From the NCBI GenBank assembly GCA_000497835.1, contig KI547176.1:126802-183774 (forward strand): a stretch of DNA of 56,973 bases. The letters are read 5' to 3'. The number at the start of each line of letters is the position of its first letter. Position 1 is the first letter of the stretch. The notes under the pieces were generated by a model. It worked only from the letters and a program-made list of their open reading frames with translations. It was not told the origin of the DNA and did not search any database. The position numbers and the translations under genes were made by a program. Source of the DNA: a gamma proteobacterium L18. Its GTDB lineage: Bacteria; Pseudomonadota; Gammaproteobacteria; Pseudomonadales; Pseudomonadaceae. Below, piece after piece: positions 1 through 8,097 of this stretch.

Positions 1-163
1 CCGGGCAGAGCCCGGTCCTACACCGGTCGCGGCAGTGGTGTCAGAAAGGCAAAGCGGTCCGCCTTTGGTGGCACCGCAGGTCTATCTCTGGAATCCCAAA
101 AGCGGACCGCTTTGCCTCACTGACACCACTGCCGCGACCGGTGTAGGACCGGGCTCTGCCCGG
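1..163. repeat. Long imperfect palindrome (REPIN/MITE-like) after fliK
   Basis: The outer arms 1-44 and 120-163 are perfect reverse complements. The stem resumes at 49-62 with 102-115 and, after one mismatch, at 64-68 with 96-100, leaving a loop of about 27 bases. The outer arm contains CCGGGCAGAGCCCGGTCCTA, which recurs in the large palindrome at 34698-34903, so the two belong to one repeat family. It lies just past the fliK stop and could act as a transcription barrier. The window starts inside or at the edge of it, so its true left end is unknown. Confidence 0.8.
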
Positions 164-179
164 GAAACAGGCAACGCGG

Positions 180-1607
180 TCAAGCGTAATAATCGATCGC
201 GCTGGTGCCGACGATCACTTGCTGCACGGTCGGCTCGGCCGCCAGCGGCGAGGCCGCCGCCACGCCGTCCAGGCTGTCGCTGCCGCTGCTGCCCCGGCTG
301 GTGCGCTGGCCCTGCTGAGCCTGATCCTGGGAAGACTGACGCGACTGGTCGGAGACGTTGACGTCAAGCTGGCCCATGCCCTGCTCGGCAAACATGTCCT
401 TGAGCTTGCCCTGCTGGCTTTCCAGCGCTTCGCGCACGTGCAGGTGGGCACTGGTGAAGGTCACGGCAGTGGCCTGGTCTGGGCTCATGTCCACGCGGAT
501 ACTCAGGCGACCGAGCTCTGCGGGCGTCAACTGGATGTCGGCCGACTTCAGGTTCTGGCTGGACAGGTACATCACGCGGTTGACCACGCCTTCGGTCCAG
601 CCACTCTGGTTCATCGCCAGTTGGGTGGTGGGGGCCTGCACAGGGGTGGCTGCAGCGGTCTTGGCCGTCGGCGCATCAGTCATGGCCGCCAGGCGATTGG
701 CGAAATCGTCGATGCGGGTGTCGGCCGTGGCACCTTTGACGTTTTTCAGGCCGCCATCGATCTGGCTGCCAAACGCCTGGTCGCTGACATCGCTCTCGCC
801 GGAGGATTTCTGCTGCACCACCATGGCCGCCAGGCCCGTGGCGAAGCTTTGGTCAGCGTCGGAGTTGACGTTGGCGTTGCTGGCCGCCGCCTTGTCGTCG
901 GTTTGCGCATGGGCCGAGGTCGTGCCCTGGGCCTTGGCGCTCTGCTCCAGCGCCAGGCGCAAGGTAGGCATGTTGGCCAGCGGGTCGTCCTTGGACGGGT
1001 CGAAGCTGTCGGTGTTCGTGCTGGCGGTGGCGTCCTGGGCCGGCGCAGGCGTTGGCACCTGGACGAGCGCAGCGGTCTGCGCCGGGTCCGGCACGGGGCT
1101 GGGCTGCTGCGCCTGCACTTGGGTCAGGTCCGGGGTCGGCGCCACGGGCGTGGTCGGGTCGGGGGTGGTGACGGCAACCGCAGGGGTATCGGTGGCCGTG
1201 GCATCCGTGACGGTATCGTCACCCTGATCATCGTCCTTGGCCTTGTCGGCTTTACCGGTCTTGTCGCTCTTGGCCGCGCTATCGCCCTTGTCCGCCTTGG
1301 CGGTCTTGTGGGCAGGCAAATCCTTGCCGCTACCGGCAACAGAAGGCTTGGCGGCGGCAGTGTCCTTGTCGCTGGCAGTCTTGCTCTTGGTCTGGCTGGC
1401 GACCTGATCCTGCTTGCTGGCGGCCTGCTGATGATCCGTCACCGTGGCCTTGGCCGTGGTGGGCTGTGACTGCTTGGCATACACCTTGGCGAAGTCGGAA
1501 GACGTGTCCTTGGCGGGCTCGGCGGTTTTACTCAGGTTGGCCAGGGTGGTGGCCTGAGTGCTCGCCGTGCTGCTGAGCTGCAAGAGAGGGTTTGACGCGA
1601 CTGACAT
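180..1607 (-). CDS. fliK: FliK, flagellar hook-length control protein
   Basis: FliK is secreted through the flagellar export gate, measures hook length and triggers the switch to filament export. The protein is 475 residues. A long, low-complexity Ala/Thr/Lys/Asp/Pro-rich N-terminal part (the ruler) is followed by a conserved C-terminal domain with the pattern LTPAELGRLSIRVDM, about 100 residues before the end, as expected for the substrate-specificity switch domain. The open frame extends upstream to 1718, but I start at the ATG at 1607: it is preceded by GGAGA at good spacing, and the upstream extension looks like non-coding translation and covers a sigma-54 promoter. It is the last gene of the fli block and follows hptB after a repeat-rich gap. 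Confidence 0.9.
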   Translation of the reverse strand: MSVASNPLLQLSSTASTQATTLANLSKTAEPAKDTSSDFAKVYAKQSQPTTAKATVTDHQQAASKQDQVASQTKSKTASDKDTAAAKPSVAGSGKDLPAHKTAKADKGDSAAKSDKTGKADKAKDDDQGDDTVTDATATDTPAVAVTTPDPTTPVAPTPDLTQVQAQQPSPVPDPAQTAALVQVPTPAPAQDATASTNTDSFDPSKDDPLANMPTLRLALEQSAKAQGTTSAHAQTDDKAAASNANVNSDADQSFATGLAAMVVQQKSSGESDVSDQAFGSQIDGGLKNVKGATADTRIDDFANRLAAMTDAPTAKTAAATPVQAPTTQLAMNQSGWTEGVVNRVMYLSSQNLKSADIQLTPAELGRLSIRVDMSPDQATAVTFTSAHLHVREALESQQGKLKDMFAEQGMGQLDVNVSDQSRQSSQDQAQQGQRTSRGSSGSDSLDGVAAASPLAAEPTVQQVIVGTSAIDYYA

Positions 1608-1657
1608 TGACAGGTCTCCGCTGCACTGAAATCGGGGGTACAGGTGCAGGGTTGGTA

Positions 1658-1672
1658 GCAAGAGTCGGGCCA
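1658..1672 (-). promoter_or_regulatory. Sigma-54 promoter of fliK
   Basis: On the minus strand the site reads TGGCCCG-N4-TTGC, the -24/-12 pattern with one change (A to C) from TGGCACG. GG and GC are 12 bases apart start to start, as required. The predicted transcript starts near 1645, about 38 bases before the fliK ATG. This makes fliK a separate sigma-54 unit rather than a simple continuation of the fliEFGHIJ-hsb transcript. Confidence 0.7.
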
Positions 1673-1728
1673 GATGTAAAAAAATCGATACTTTGCGGGA
1701 TACATACTGTGGGAGCAACTGTCCGCCA

Positions 1729-1817
1729 TGTGGGAGCGGGCTCTGCCCGCGAAGAGAGCGCCATGGTGTTTCAGATACTTCGCGGCGTTCTTTTCGCGGG
1801 TAAAACCCGCTCCCACA
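1729..1817. repeat. REPIN, 89 bases, between hptB and fliK
   Basis: Left arm TGTGGGAGCGGGCTCTGCCC (1729-1748) extended by GCGAA; the right arm ending at 1817 is its near reverse complement, carrying TAAAACC in place of CAGAGCC. An element of the same length and similar interior occurs at 50710-50798. Typical Pseudomonas extragenic palindrome doublet. Confidence 0.8.
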
Positions 1818-1872
1818 GGTTGCTCAACACCCTGGAATCTCCCGCAGAGGGATTAGGCGTAAGGCGTCTGCA

Positions 1873-2217
1873 TCAGCAGGGGAAGCGCTGGCGTTCGTCG
1901 CGGTAGAGGCGGCGCACTTCGGCGAATTCGTGGTCGATGCGGTTGACCAGGTCTTCGATGTCGTTGAGTGGCGGGTGTTTGACACGCTCTTCCAGCTGGC
2001 GACAGAGATCCGCCAACTGCACCGCCCCCATGTTGCTGCTGCTGCCCTTGAAGCTATGGGCAGCCTGGCCCAGTTGCTGCGGGTCGGTGGCCTTGTGCAG
2101 TTCGTCGAGGCGCACTTCCGAGTCAGTCAGGAAGGTATCCAGCAACAGCGGATACTCCTCCTCCATGACTTCCTGCAACGCACTGAGCACGTCGTAATCC
2201 AGATGCTGGTTGGACAC
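1873..2217 (-). CDS. hptB: HptB, histidine phosphotransfer protein
   Basis: This single-domain Hpt protein has 114 residues. The phosphorylated histidine is His54 in the motif AHSFKGSSSNMGA, within a predicted four-helix bundle. In P. aeruginosa, HptB takes phosphate from several hybrid sensor kinases and passes it to the HsbR receiver, linking surface-behaviour signals to motility. Here it directly follows hsbR in the same direction, with a 27-base gap. The start is GTG at 2217: AAGGAG lies about 7 bases before it and no better ATG is in frame. The end of the operon is the REPIN at 1729-1817. Confidence 0.88.
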   Translation of the reverse strand: MSNQHLDYDVLSALQEVMEEEYPLLLDTFLTDSEVRLDELHKATDPQQLGQAAHSFKGSSSNMGAVQLADLCRQLEERVKHPPLNDIEDLVNRIDHEFAEVRRLYRDERQRFPC

Positions 2218-2244
2218 TTGTTCGCTCCTTGATCAAGCCTGGGA

Positions 2245-3957
2245 TTATGCCAGAGCCTCCCAGGAAAATTCCACGCAGGCGCTGCGTCCGTCGTCAGACC
2301 ACTGGGCACTGTTGCTCAGTTGCCTGATCAACCGCAGCCCTCGCCCGGAAAGCCCTTTGTCCTCCAGAGGCCGCGACATGACCTGACGCGCATCGAAGCC
2401 GTGACCGCTGTCCTCGACATCGATGATCAACCGCCCTCCCCGGCCCTCGGGCTGCACCAGGAAATGCAGGCGTACGTACCCGTCCGTCAACTGGCTGAGG
2501 CGGGTATTGCGTTGCTCATAGTACTGCGCAAAACCTTCGGCGTCGCGCTTGAGATTGGAGTCCAGGCCCAGCACACCGTGCTCCAGGGCATTGGAGTACA
2601 GCTCTGACAATACGCTGTACAGCGCCCCGCTCTGGGCGCGCAGGCCATGTATTTCCTGCAGCAATTGCAGCAAGTAGGGCAAGGGGTTGAAGCGCTTGAG
2701 GGTATCGGCGCGCAACTCCAGGCTCATGGACCAGTTCAGCGGGCTGGACGCGCCGCTGTCGGAGTAGACCAGGGCGGGCTGTTCGAGCGTGTCGGGCTCG
2801 ACCATCTTGACCTGGACCATGCTGACGTCATCGCGCGACTCGCCACGGAACTGCTTGAGCGCCGCCTGGATGTCCTCGAACAGCAGGTCGGGGTCCTTGT
2901 TGAGGTCGAACACCCGCTGCAATCGCTCCAGACCAAACAGCTGATCATCGCTGTCTGCGGTGTCGATCACCCCGTCCGACATCAGGAACAGGCGGTCACC
3001 GGGCTCCAGGGCGAACACCTCGGTCTTGTCCTGGAAAGTGGCCCGCGACAACACGCCCAACGGCAGGTGGCGCGAACGCAGCGGCACATGCTCGTTTTCC
3101 TCAACGCGGTGCAGGTAGCCGTCGGGCATGCCGCCGTTCCACACCTCCACGATGCGACGCTGAAAGTTGAGGTTGAGCAGGGTCGCACAGCAGAACATGT
3201 CCACCGGCAGGATGCGTTTGAGCTTGGCGTTCATCTCGCGCAGGATCTCCGGCAGGCCGTAGCCCTTGGCGGTCATGCCGTAGAACACCTCGGCCAGCGG
3301 CATGGCGCCCACCGCCGCCGGCAGGCCGTGGCCGGTAAAGTCGCCCAGCAGCAGGTGCATGCCGCCCGACGGCGTGAACGAGGCCAGCAACAAGTCGCCG
3401 TTGAACAGCGCATAAGGCGACTGCATGTAGCGGATATTGGGCGAGCTGAGGCAGCCGGAGTGGGCCACCTGGTCAAACACTGCCTTGGCCACGCGCTGCT
3501 CGTTGAGCAGGTAACCGTGGTGCCGGGTGATTTGGTCGCGCTGCTCAAGCACCGTGGCTTGCAAGCGGCGCAGACGATCCATGGCCTTGATTTTGGCGGC
3601 CAGGATCACCTGGTTGTAGGGTTTCGCCAGAAAATCGTCACCCCCGGCCTCCAGGCAGCGCACCAGCGCCTGCTCCTCGGTCATGGAAGTAAGAAAAATG
3701 ATCGGCACCAGCGCTTCGCCCGCCAGTTCCTTGATCTGCCGTGCAGCCTCGAAGCCGTCTACCACCGGCATCATGGCGTCGAGCAGCACCAGTTGCGGGC
3801 GGCGCTCGGCGAATACATCGATGGCTTCCTGGCCATCGCTGGCGGTCAACACGCGGTGGCCTTGTCTGCGTACGATGCTGGACAGCAACATGCGGTCGGT
3901 CATGTTGTCGTCGGCGATCAGTACGGTCAGCGGTTCACTGGCCGCGAGCATGTTCAT
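2245..3957 (-). CDS. hsbR: HsbR, receiver/PP2C phosphatase/HATPase response regulator
   Basis: Three domains in 570 residues. The receiver (about 10-125) has phospho-acceptor Asp60 in LLDAMMP and conserved Lys112 in AKPY. A PP2C/SpoIIE-type phosphatase (about 180-390) carries the metal-binding motifs GDFTGHG and SDGVID. A C-terminal HATPase/anti-sigma kinase domain (about 420-570) has an N box in ELYSNALEHG and a G box in DVEDSGHGFD. In P. aeruginosa, HsbR both phosphorylates and dephosphorylates the anti-anti-sigma factor HsbA according to the phosphate received from HptB. The ATG overlaps the hsbA stop (ATGA), so the two are translationally coupled. Confidence 0.92.
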   Translation of the reverse strand: MNMLAASEPLTVLIADDNMTDRMLLSSIVRRQGHRVLTASDGQEAIDVFAERRPQLVLLDAMMPVVDGFEAARQIKELAGEALVPIIFLTSMTEEQALVRCLEAGGDDFLAKPYNQVILAAKIKAMDRLRRLQATVLEQRDQITRHHGYLLNEQRVAKAVFDQVAHSGCLSSPNIRYMQSPYALFNGDLLLASFTPSGGMHLLLGDFTGHGLPAAVGAMPLAEVFYGMTAKGYGLPEILREMNAKLKRILPVDMFCCATLLNLNFQRRIVEVWNGGMPDGYLHRVEENEHVPLRSRHLPLGVLSRATFQDKTEVFALEPGDRLFLMSDGVIDTADSDDQLFGLERLQRVFDLNKDPDLLFEDIQAALKQFRGESRDDVSMVQVKMVEPDTLEQPALVYSDSGASSPLNWSMSLELRADTLKRFNPLPYLLQLLQEIHGLRAQSGALYSVLSELYSNALEHGVLGLDSNLKRDAEGFAQYYEQRNTRLSQLTDGYVRLHFLVQPEGRGGRLIIDVEDSGHGFDARQVMSRPLEDKGLSGRGLRLIRQLSNSAQWSDDGRSACVEFSWEALA

Positions 3958-4259
3958 TCGATCTCAAACAACTTGTCGAAATTTGAAATCGCCAGGATTT
4001 TCTTGACGTCACTGTTGCTGTTCACCAGCCGCACCTTGGCCGAGTCGCCGCCGGCGTGGTCGCGCAGCAGCAACAGCATGCCCAGGGCAGAGCTGTCGAG
4101 GTAGGTGGTGTTCTTGAGGTCGATGCGGTAGGCCTTGGGCTTCTCGTTCACACGCTCGTAGGCGTTGCGAAAGTCCTGATGGGAACCGAAGTCAAACCGA
4201 CCATTAATGCTGATGGTCAGCTCTTTTCCCTGGGCGGAGTAGTCAGCGTTTACGGCCAT
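3954..4259 (-). CDS. hsbA: HsbA, STAS-domain anti-anti-sigma factor
   Basis: The protein has 101 residues, a single STAS domain. The phosphorylatable serine is in TTYLDSSALGM, with Ser56 the expected acceptor by comparison with P. aeruginosa HsbA. When unphosphorylated, that homologue binds FlgM and frees FliA; when phosphorylated, it partners a diguanylate cyclase. The gene starts the hsbA-hsbR-hptB block, 88 bases downstream of fliJ, with GGAAT before the ATG. Its target flgM is in the same window, at 53671-53997. Confidence 0.9.
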   Translation of the reverse strand: MAVNADYSAQGKELTISINGRFDFGSHQDFRNAYERVNEKPKAYRIDLKNTTYLDSSALGMLLLLRDHAGGDSAKVRLVNSNSDVKKILAISNFDKLFEIE

Positions 4260-4347
4260 GTACGAAATTCCTTTAAATTAGCCAGCTCCGTACAAGGTTT
4301 AGCATCGTGGACGGCCACCGGCAACCTGCGGCTTGACAAATAATTGG

Positions 4348-4797
4348 CTAGAAACTGGCCTGGCGCGGCAAACGCTGGGACAGTTCGTCGAGCAGCTTCT
4401 GCTCACGCTTGTCCTCCAGGGCCCGCGCCTCGTCGATATAGCGCTGCACCAGCTTGCGCAGCCCCTCTACCCGCGCGTACGCCTGCTGCCAGGTGACCCG
4501 CGCGTTCTCGAGGTTTTTCTGGTGCCAGGCCAGGCTCTGCTTCTGTTGGGCAACGGCGGTTTCCAGTTGGTTCAAAAATCGCTGATAGTTCATCAGCCAC
4601 TGGCCGGACACGCCCTTGCTGCCGTAGGTGTGCCACTGGGCCTGGTAGTCCTCGCGGTAGCGGTCCAACTCCGCCAACTTGGTTTCAGACAGACGGACCT
4701 GGCCTTGGAAGTGCCCCAACCGCTGAGCGGCGGTGCGCTCGGTCTTCTCGGCCATGTCCACCACCGGGGCCAGGCGGGCTGCGCGGCTGATCGCCAT
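4348..4797 (-). CDS. fliJ: FliJ, flagellar export chaperone/ATPase stalk
   Basis: FliJ is a small coiled-coil protein that sits in the centre of the FliI hexamer and couples ATP hydrolysis to the export gate. The 149 residues are almost entirely charged helix (Gln, Glu, Arg, Leu rich) and have no enzymatic motif, as usual for the family. It begins 6 bases after the fliI stop, so coupling with fliI is likely. The identification rests on size, coiled-coil character and the fliH-fliI-fliJ order. Confidence 0.88.
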   Translation of the reverse strand: MAISRAARLAPVVDMAEKTERTAAQRLGHFQGQVRLSETKLAELDRYREDYQAQWHTYGSKGVSGQWLMNYQRFLNQLETAVAQQKQSLAWHQKNLENARVTWQQAYARVEGLRKLVQRYIDEARALEDKREQKLLDELSQRLPRQASF

Positions 4798-4803
4798 GGC
4801 CTA

Positions 4804-6162
4804 TCAGCTCGGCGCGACAGGCTTGAACACGGCAGCCAGGCGTTCGCTGCTGGCGGCCAGGCTTTCGTTGTCGTCCAGCCCTTGGCGCAGGTAGCGCACC
4901 AGGGTGGGGTGCAGATTGATCGCCAGGTCCGTCTCACGGTCGCCGCCAGGCACGTAGGCGCCCACGCTGATCAGGTCGCGGCTTTGCTGGTAGCGCGACC
5001 ACAGCTGTTTGAAATGCTGGGCCTGGCCCATGTGCTGCGGGCTGACCACGCTGGGCATCACCCGGCTGATCGAGGCTTCGATGTCGATGGCCGGGTAATG
5101 CCCCTCCTCCGCCAGGCGCCGCGACAGCACAATATGACCATCGAGCACGCCCCGCGCCGAGTCGGCGATGGGGTCTTGCTGGTCATCGCCTTCGGACAGC
5201 ACGGTGTAGAAGGCGGTGATCGAACCACCACCGGCCTCGGCATTGCCGGCACGCTCCACCAGCTTGGGCAGCTTGGCGAACACGGACGGCGGGTAACCCT
5301 TGGTGGCCGGCGGCTCGCCGATGGCCAGGGCGATTTCCCGCTGGGCCTGGGCGAAACGGGTCAGGGAGTCCATCAGCAACAGCACGTTCTTGCCCTTGTC
5401 GCGAAAATATTCGGCGATGCGCGTGCAGTACATGGCCGCGCGCAGACGCATCAGCGGCGCTTCGTCGGCGGGTGATGCCACCACCACCGAACGCTTGAGC
5501 CCTTCCTCGCCGAGGATGTGCTCGATGAATTCCTTCACCTCGCGGCCCCGCTCGCCGATCAGGCCGACGACGATGATGTCGGCCTCGGTGAAGCGGGTCA
5601 TCATGCCCAGCAGCACGCTCTTGCCCACGCCGGTACCGGCAAACAGGCCCAGGCGCTGGCCGCGGCCTACCGTCAACAAACCGTTGATGCAGCGAATGCC
5701 CACGTCCAGCGGCTGGCTGATGGGGTCGCGCTTGAGCGGGTTGATGGTGGGGCCGTCCATGGGCACCCAGTCCTCGGCCTTCATGCCGCCCTTGCCGTCC
5801 AGCGCACGCCCGGCACCGTCAAGAATGCGACCCAGCATGCTCATGCCCATGGGCAGGCGGCCGGTGTCGGCCAGCGGCACCACGCGGGCGCCGGGGGCAA
5901 TGCCCGCCACACTGCCCACCGGCATCAGGAAGACCTTGGTGCCGGAGAAGCCCATGACCTCGGCTTCGACCTGCACCGGGTGGTAGCTGTCGTCGTTGAT
6001 CACCACGCAGCGGCTGCCCATGGCGGCGCGCAGGCCTTCGGCCTCCAGCGTCAGGCCGACCATGCGCAGCAGGCGGCCTTCCAGCACCGGCTGTGCCGGC
6101 AGGCTGACGGCGGGCGCGTAGCTGCCCAGGCGCTTGGCGAAGCTGGTGCGATCAAGGCGCAT
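4804..6162 (-). CDS. fliI: FliI, flagellum-specific export ATPase
   Basis: FliI is the F1-beta-like ATPase of the flagellar type III export apparatus. The 452 residues are full length. Walker A is GTGVGKS at 176-182 and Walker B lies in LLLMDSLTRFA. An N-terminal beta-barrel domain precedes the ATPase core. The start overlaps the end of fliH by 11 bases and fliJ follows after 6 bases, so fliHIJ is one translational unit. Confidence 0.96.
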   Translation of the reverse strand: MRLDRTSFAKRLGSYAPAVSLPAQPVLEGRLLRMVGLTLEAEGLRAAMGSRCVVINDDSYHPVQVEAEVMGFSGTKVFLMPVGSVAGIAPGARVVPLADTGRLPMGMSMLGRILDGAGRALDGKGGMKAEDWVPMDGPTINPLKRDPISQPLDVGIRCINGLLTVGRGQRLGLFAGTGVGKSVLLGMMTRFTEADIIVVGLIGERGREVKEFIEHILGEEGLKRSVVVASPADEAPLMRLRAAMYCTRIAEYFRDKGKNVLLLMDSLTRFAQAQREIALAIGEPPATKGYPPSVFAKLPKLVERAGNAEAGGGSITAFYTVLSEGDDQQDPIADSARGVLDGHIVLSRRLAEEGHYPAIDIEASISRVMPSVVSPQHMGQAQHFKQLWSRYQQSRDLISVGAYVPGGDRETDLAINLHPTLVRYLRQGLDDNESLAASSERLAAVFKPVAPS

Positions 6163-6916
6163 CGGGGCCTTCCAACTCGACGCTCAGGTCGGGTTCGGCG
6201 GGGTGCTGGGCCTGCTCGTGCAACTGATCGAACAGTTGCGCCAGGGCCTGGGTGATGCGCGTCTCGATGCTGGCGTCGATGCGACTGTGCTCCGACTCCA
6301 CACGGCAACCACCTGGCTGCAGCGCTTCGTCTTCCAGGATGCGCCAGGTTTCCTCATGGCGCTCGCGCAGGGCCTTGACCTGCTCGAAGTCCTGCGGGTT
6401 GACGAAGATGCGCACGTTGCCCGCGCCCATGGGCAGCAGCTTGAGGGATTCGCGCAGCACGTGCTCGATCTGGCTGGAGTCGGTCTTGAGTTCGCGCTGG
6501 ATCACCTGGCGAGTGATATGCCCCACCAGTTCCACCAGCGACTTTTCGATCTGGCTGTCCTGCTCGGCGATGGGCGCCATCAGGTGCTGCATCAGCTGTT
6601 CCAGGCTTTGCAGCTTGGCGGCCAGGGCCACTTCGGCCTCCTGGCGCACCTTGAGGGTGGTGCTGTGGAATCCTTCCTTCTCGCCGGTGGCGAAGCCTTC
6701 GTTGTAGGCCTCCTGACGGATGCTTTCCAGCTCTTCGAGGGTCAGGGGCTGCACTTCTTCAAGCGGCACTTCCTCGATTTCCTCGACCACCGGCTCCGGC
6801 TCGGGCTCCGGCTCAGGTTCTTCGGGGTCGAAGCTGGGGATGGCCCACAGGTCAAAGCCTTGCAGATCCTCGGCGCGGATCAGGTCACTGGGGTGTTGCT
6901 CGGAAGGGCGGGACAT
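6152..6916 (-). CDS. fliH: FliH, negative regulator of the FliI ATPase
   Basis: FliH is the peripheral stalk of the export ATPase, binding FliI and the C-ring. The 254 residues begin with an acidic, Pro/Glu-rich stretch containing an EPEPEPEP repeat (about 30-45). A long helical region follows, then a C-terminal domain with the conserved L(L)PMGAGNVRIFVNPQD region, typical of the FliH/SctL family. AGGAAT lies before the ATG. A stem-loop pair at 6964-7036 separates it from fliG, which may reduce read-through from the fliEFG part. Confidence 0.92.
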   Translation of the reverse strand: MSRPSEQHPSDLIRAEDLQGFDLWAIPSFDPEEPEPEPEPEPVVEEIEEVPLEEVQPLTLEELESIRQEAYNEGFATGEKEGFHSTTLKVRQEAEVALAAKLQSLEQLMQHLMAPIAEQDSQIEKSLVELVGHITRQVIQRELKTDSSQIEHVLRESLKLLPMGAGNVRIFVNPQDFEQVKALRERHEETWRILEDEALQPGGCRVESEHSRIDASIETRITQALAQLFDQLHEQAQHPAEPDLSVELEGPDAP

Positions 6917-6963
6917 TGATTATTCCTGATGGCGCCAGAATGCTTGAGGTTAGCGGTGGCCTC

Positions 6964-7036
6964 TTCGCGGGCAGAGCCCGCTCCCACAATGGCCAATCTA
7001 GCCTGACCCTATGTGGGAGCGGGCTCTGCCCGCGAA
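6964..7036. repeat. Paired inverted REP copies between fliG and fliH
   Basis: TTCGCGGGCAGAGCCCGCTC (6964-6983, extended to CCCACA at 6988) is matched by its perfect reverse complement at 7012-7036, with a 23-base loop. The arms are those of the REPIN at 1729-1817, but arranged inside out (GTGGGAG ends facing each other). It can fold into a strong hairpin in the fliG-fliH spacer. Confidence 0.75.
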
Positions 7037-7077
7037 GCAGACACCACCCTACCAAAATGAGACCACGAATCGGACGC

Positions 7078-8097
7078 TTAGATCATTTCCTCGCCGCCCT
7101 TGCCACCCAGCACGATCTCGCCGGCTTCGGCCATGCGGCGGGCAATGGTGAGGATTTCCTTCTGCGCCGTTTCCACGTCGCTGACCCGCACCGGGCCCTT
7201 GGCTTCCAGGTCGTCGCGCAGCAGTTCGGCGGCACGCTTGGACATGTTCTTGAAGATCTTTTCCTTGACGTTCTCGTCCGAGCCCTTGAGGGCCAGCACC
7301 AGCACGTCCGACGATACTTCGCGCAGCAGCGCCTGGATGCCGCGGTCGTCCACGTCGGCCAGGTTGTTGAACACGAACATGAGGTCTTCGATCTGGCTGG
7401 ACAGGTCTTCGTCGACCTCGCGGATCGAGTCCATGAGCGCGCCTTCCACCGAACTGTCGAGGAAGTTCATGATATCGGCCGCACGCTTGATACCACCCAG
7501 GGTGGTACGTGCCGCGTTGGAGTTGCCCGAGAACTGCTTCTCCAGAATCAGGTTCAATTCTTTCAGTGCCGCTGGCTGCACGGTGTTCAGCGAGGAAACG
7601 CGCAGGATGATGTCCAGGCGCACCTTGTGGTCAAAGTGGCCCAGCACTTCACCGGCCTGGTCGGCGTCCAGATAGGCCACCACGATGGCCTGGATCTGCG
7701 GGTGTTCAAAGCGGATGACGTCGGCGACGGCGCGCGGCTCCATCCACTTCAGGCTGTCCAGGCCGCTGGTGTTGCCACCCAGCAGGATGCGGTCGATCAG
7801 GCCGTTGGCTTTGTCTTCGCCCAGGGCCGAGGTCAGCATCTTGCGGATATAGGTGTCCGACCCCACGCCCAGGCTGGTCTGATCACCGACAATGTCGACG
7901 AACTCGCTCATTACCTGCTCGACCTGCTCGCGGTGCACGTTGCGCATCTGCGCCATCGCCACACCCACTTTCTGCACTTCCTTGGGGCCCATGTGCCGCA
8001 GCACCTGGGCAGCATCGGTCTCGCCCAGGGACAGCAGCAGGATGGCTGCCTTGTCGACCTTGGTCAGTTTGGCGGCAAGCGCTTGATTGTTACTCAT
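7078..8097 (-). CDS. fliG: FliG, flagellar motor switch protein
   Basis: FliG links the MS-ring (FliF) to the C-ring and carries the charged torque helix that meets the stator. The 339 residues are full length, with N-terminal FliF-binding, middle and C-terminal domains. The C-terminal segment around EDLMFVFNNLADVDDRGIQA contains the conserved charged positions. The ATG lies inside the end of fliF (8-base overlap), so the ring proteins are translationally coupled. Confidence 0.96.
   Translation of the reverse strand: MSNNQALAAKLTKVDKAAILLLSLGETDAAQVLRHMGPKEVQKVGVAMAQMRNVHREQVEQVMSEFVDIVGDQTSLGVGSDTYIRKMLTSALGEDKANGLIDRILLGGNTSGLDSLKWMEPRAVADVIRFEHPQIQAIVVAYLDADQAGEVLGHFDHKVRLDIILRVSSLNTVQPAALKELNLILEKQFSGNSNAARTTLGGIKRAADIMNFLDSSVEGALMDSIREVDEDLSSQIEDLMFVFNNLADVDDRGIQALLREVSSDVLVLALKGSDENVKEKIFKNMSKRAAELLRDDLEAKGPVRVSDVETAQKEILTIARRMAEAGEIVLGGKGGEEMI

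Noticed and set aside
1608..1718. N-terminal extension of fliK
   Set aside because: No ribosome site at 1718, non-FliK-like residues, and it overlaps a sigma-54 promoter.
2647..4104. 485-residue plus-strand open frame opposite hsbR
   Set aside because: hsbR has three clear domains on the minus strand; this frame has none.
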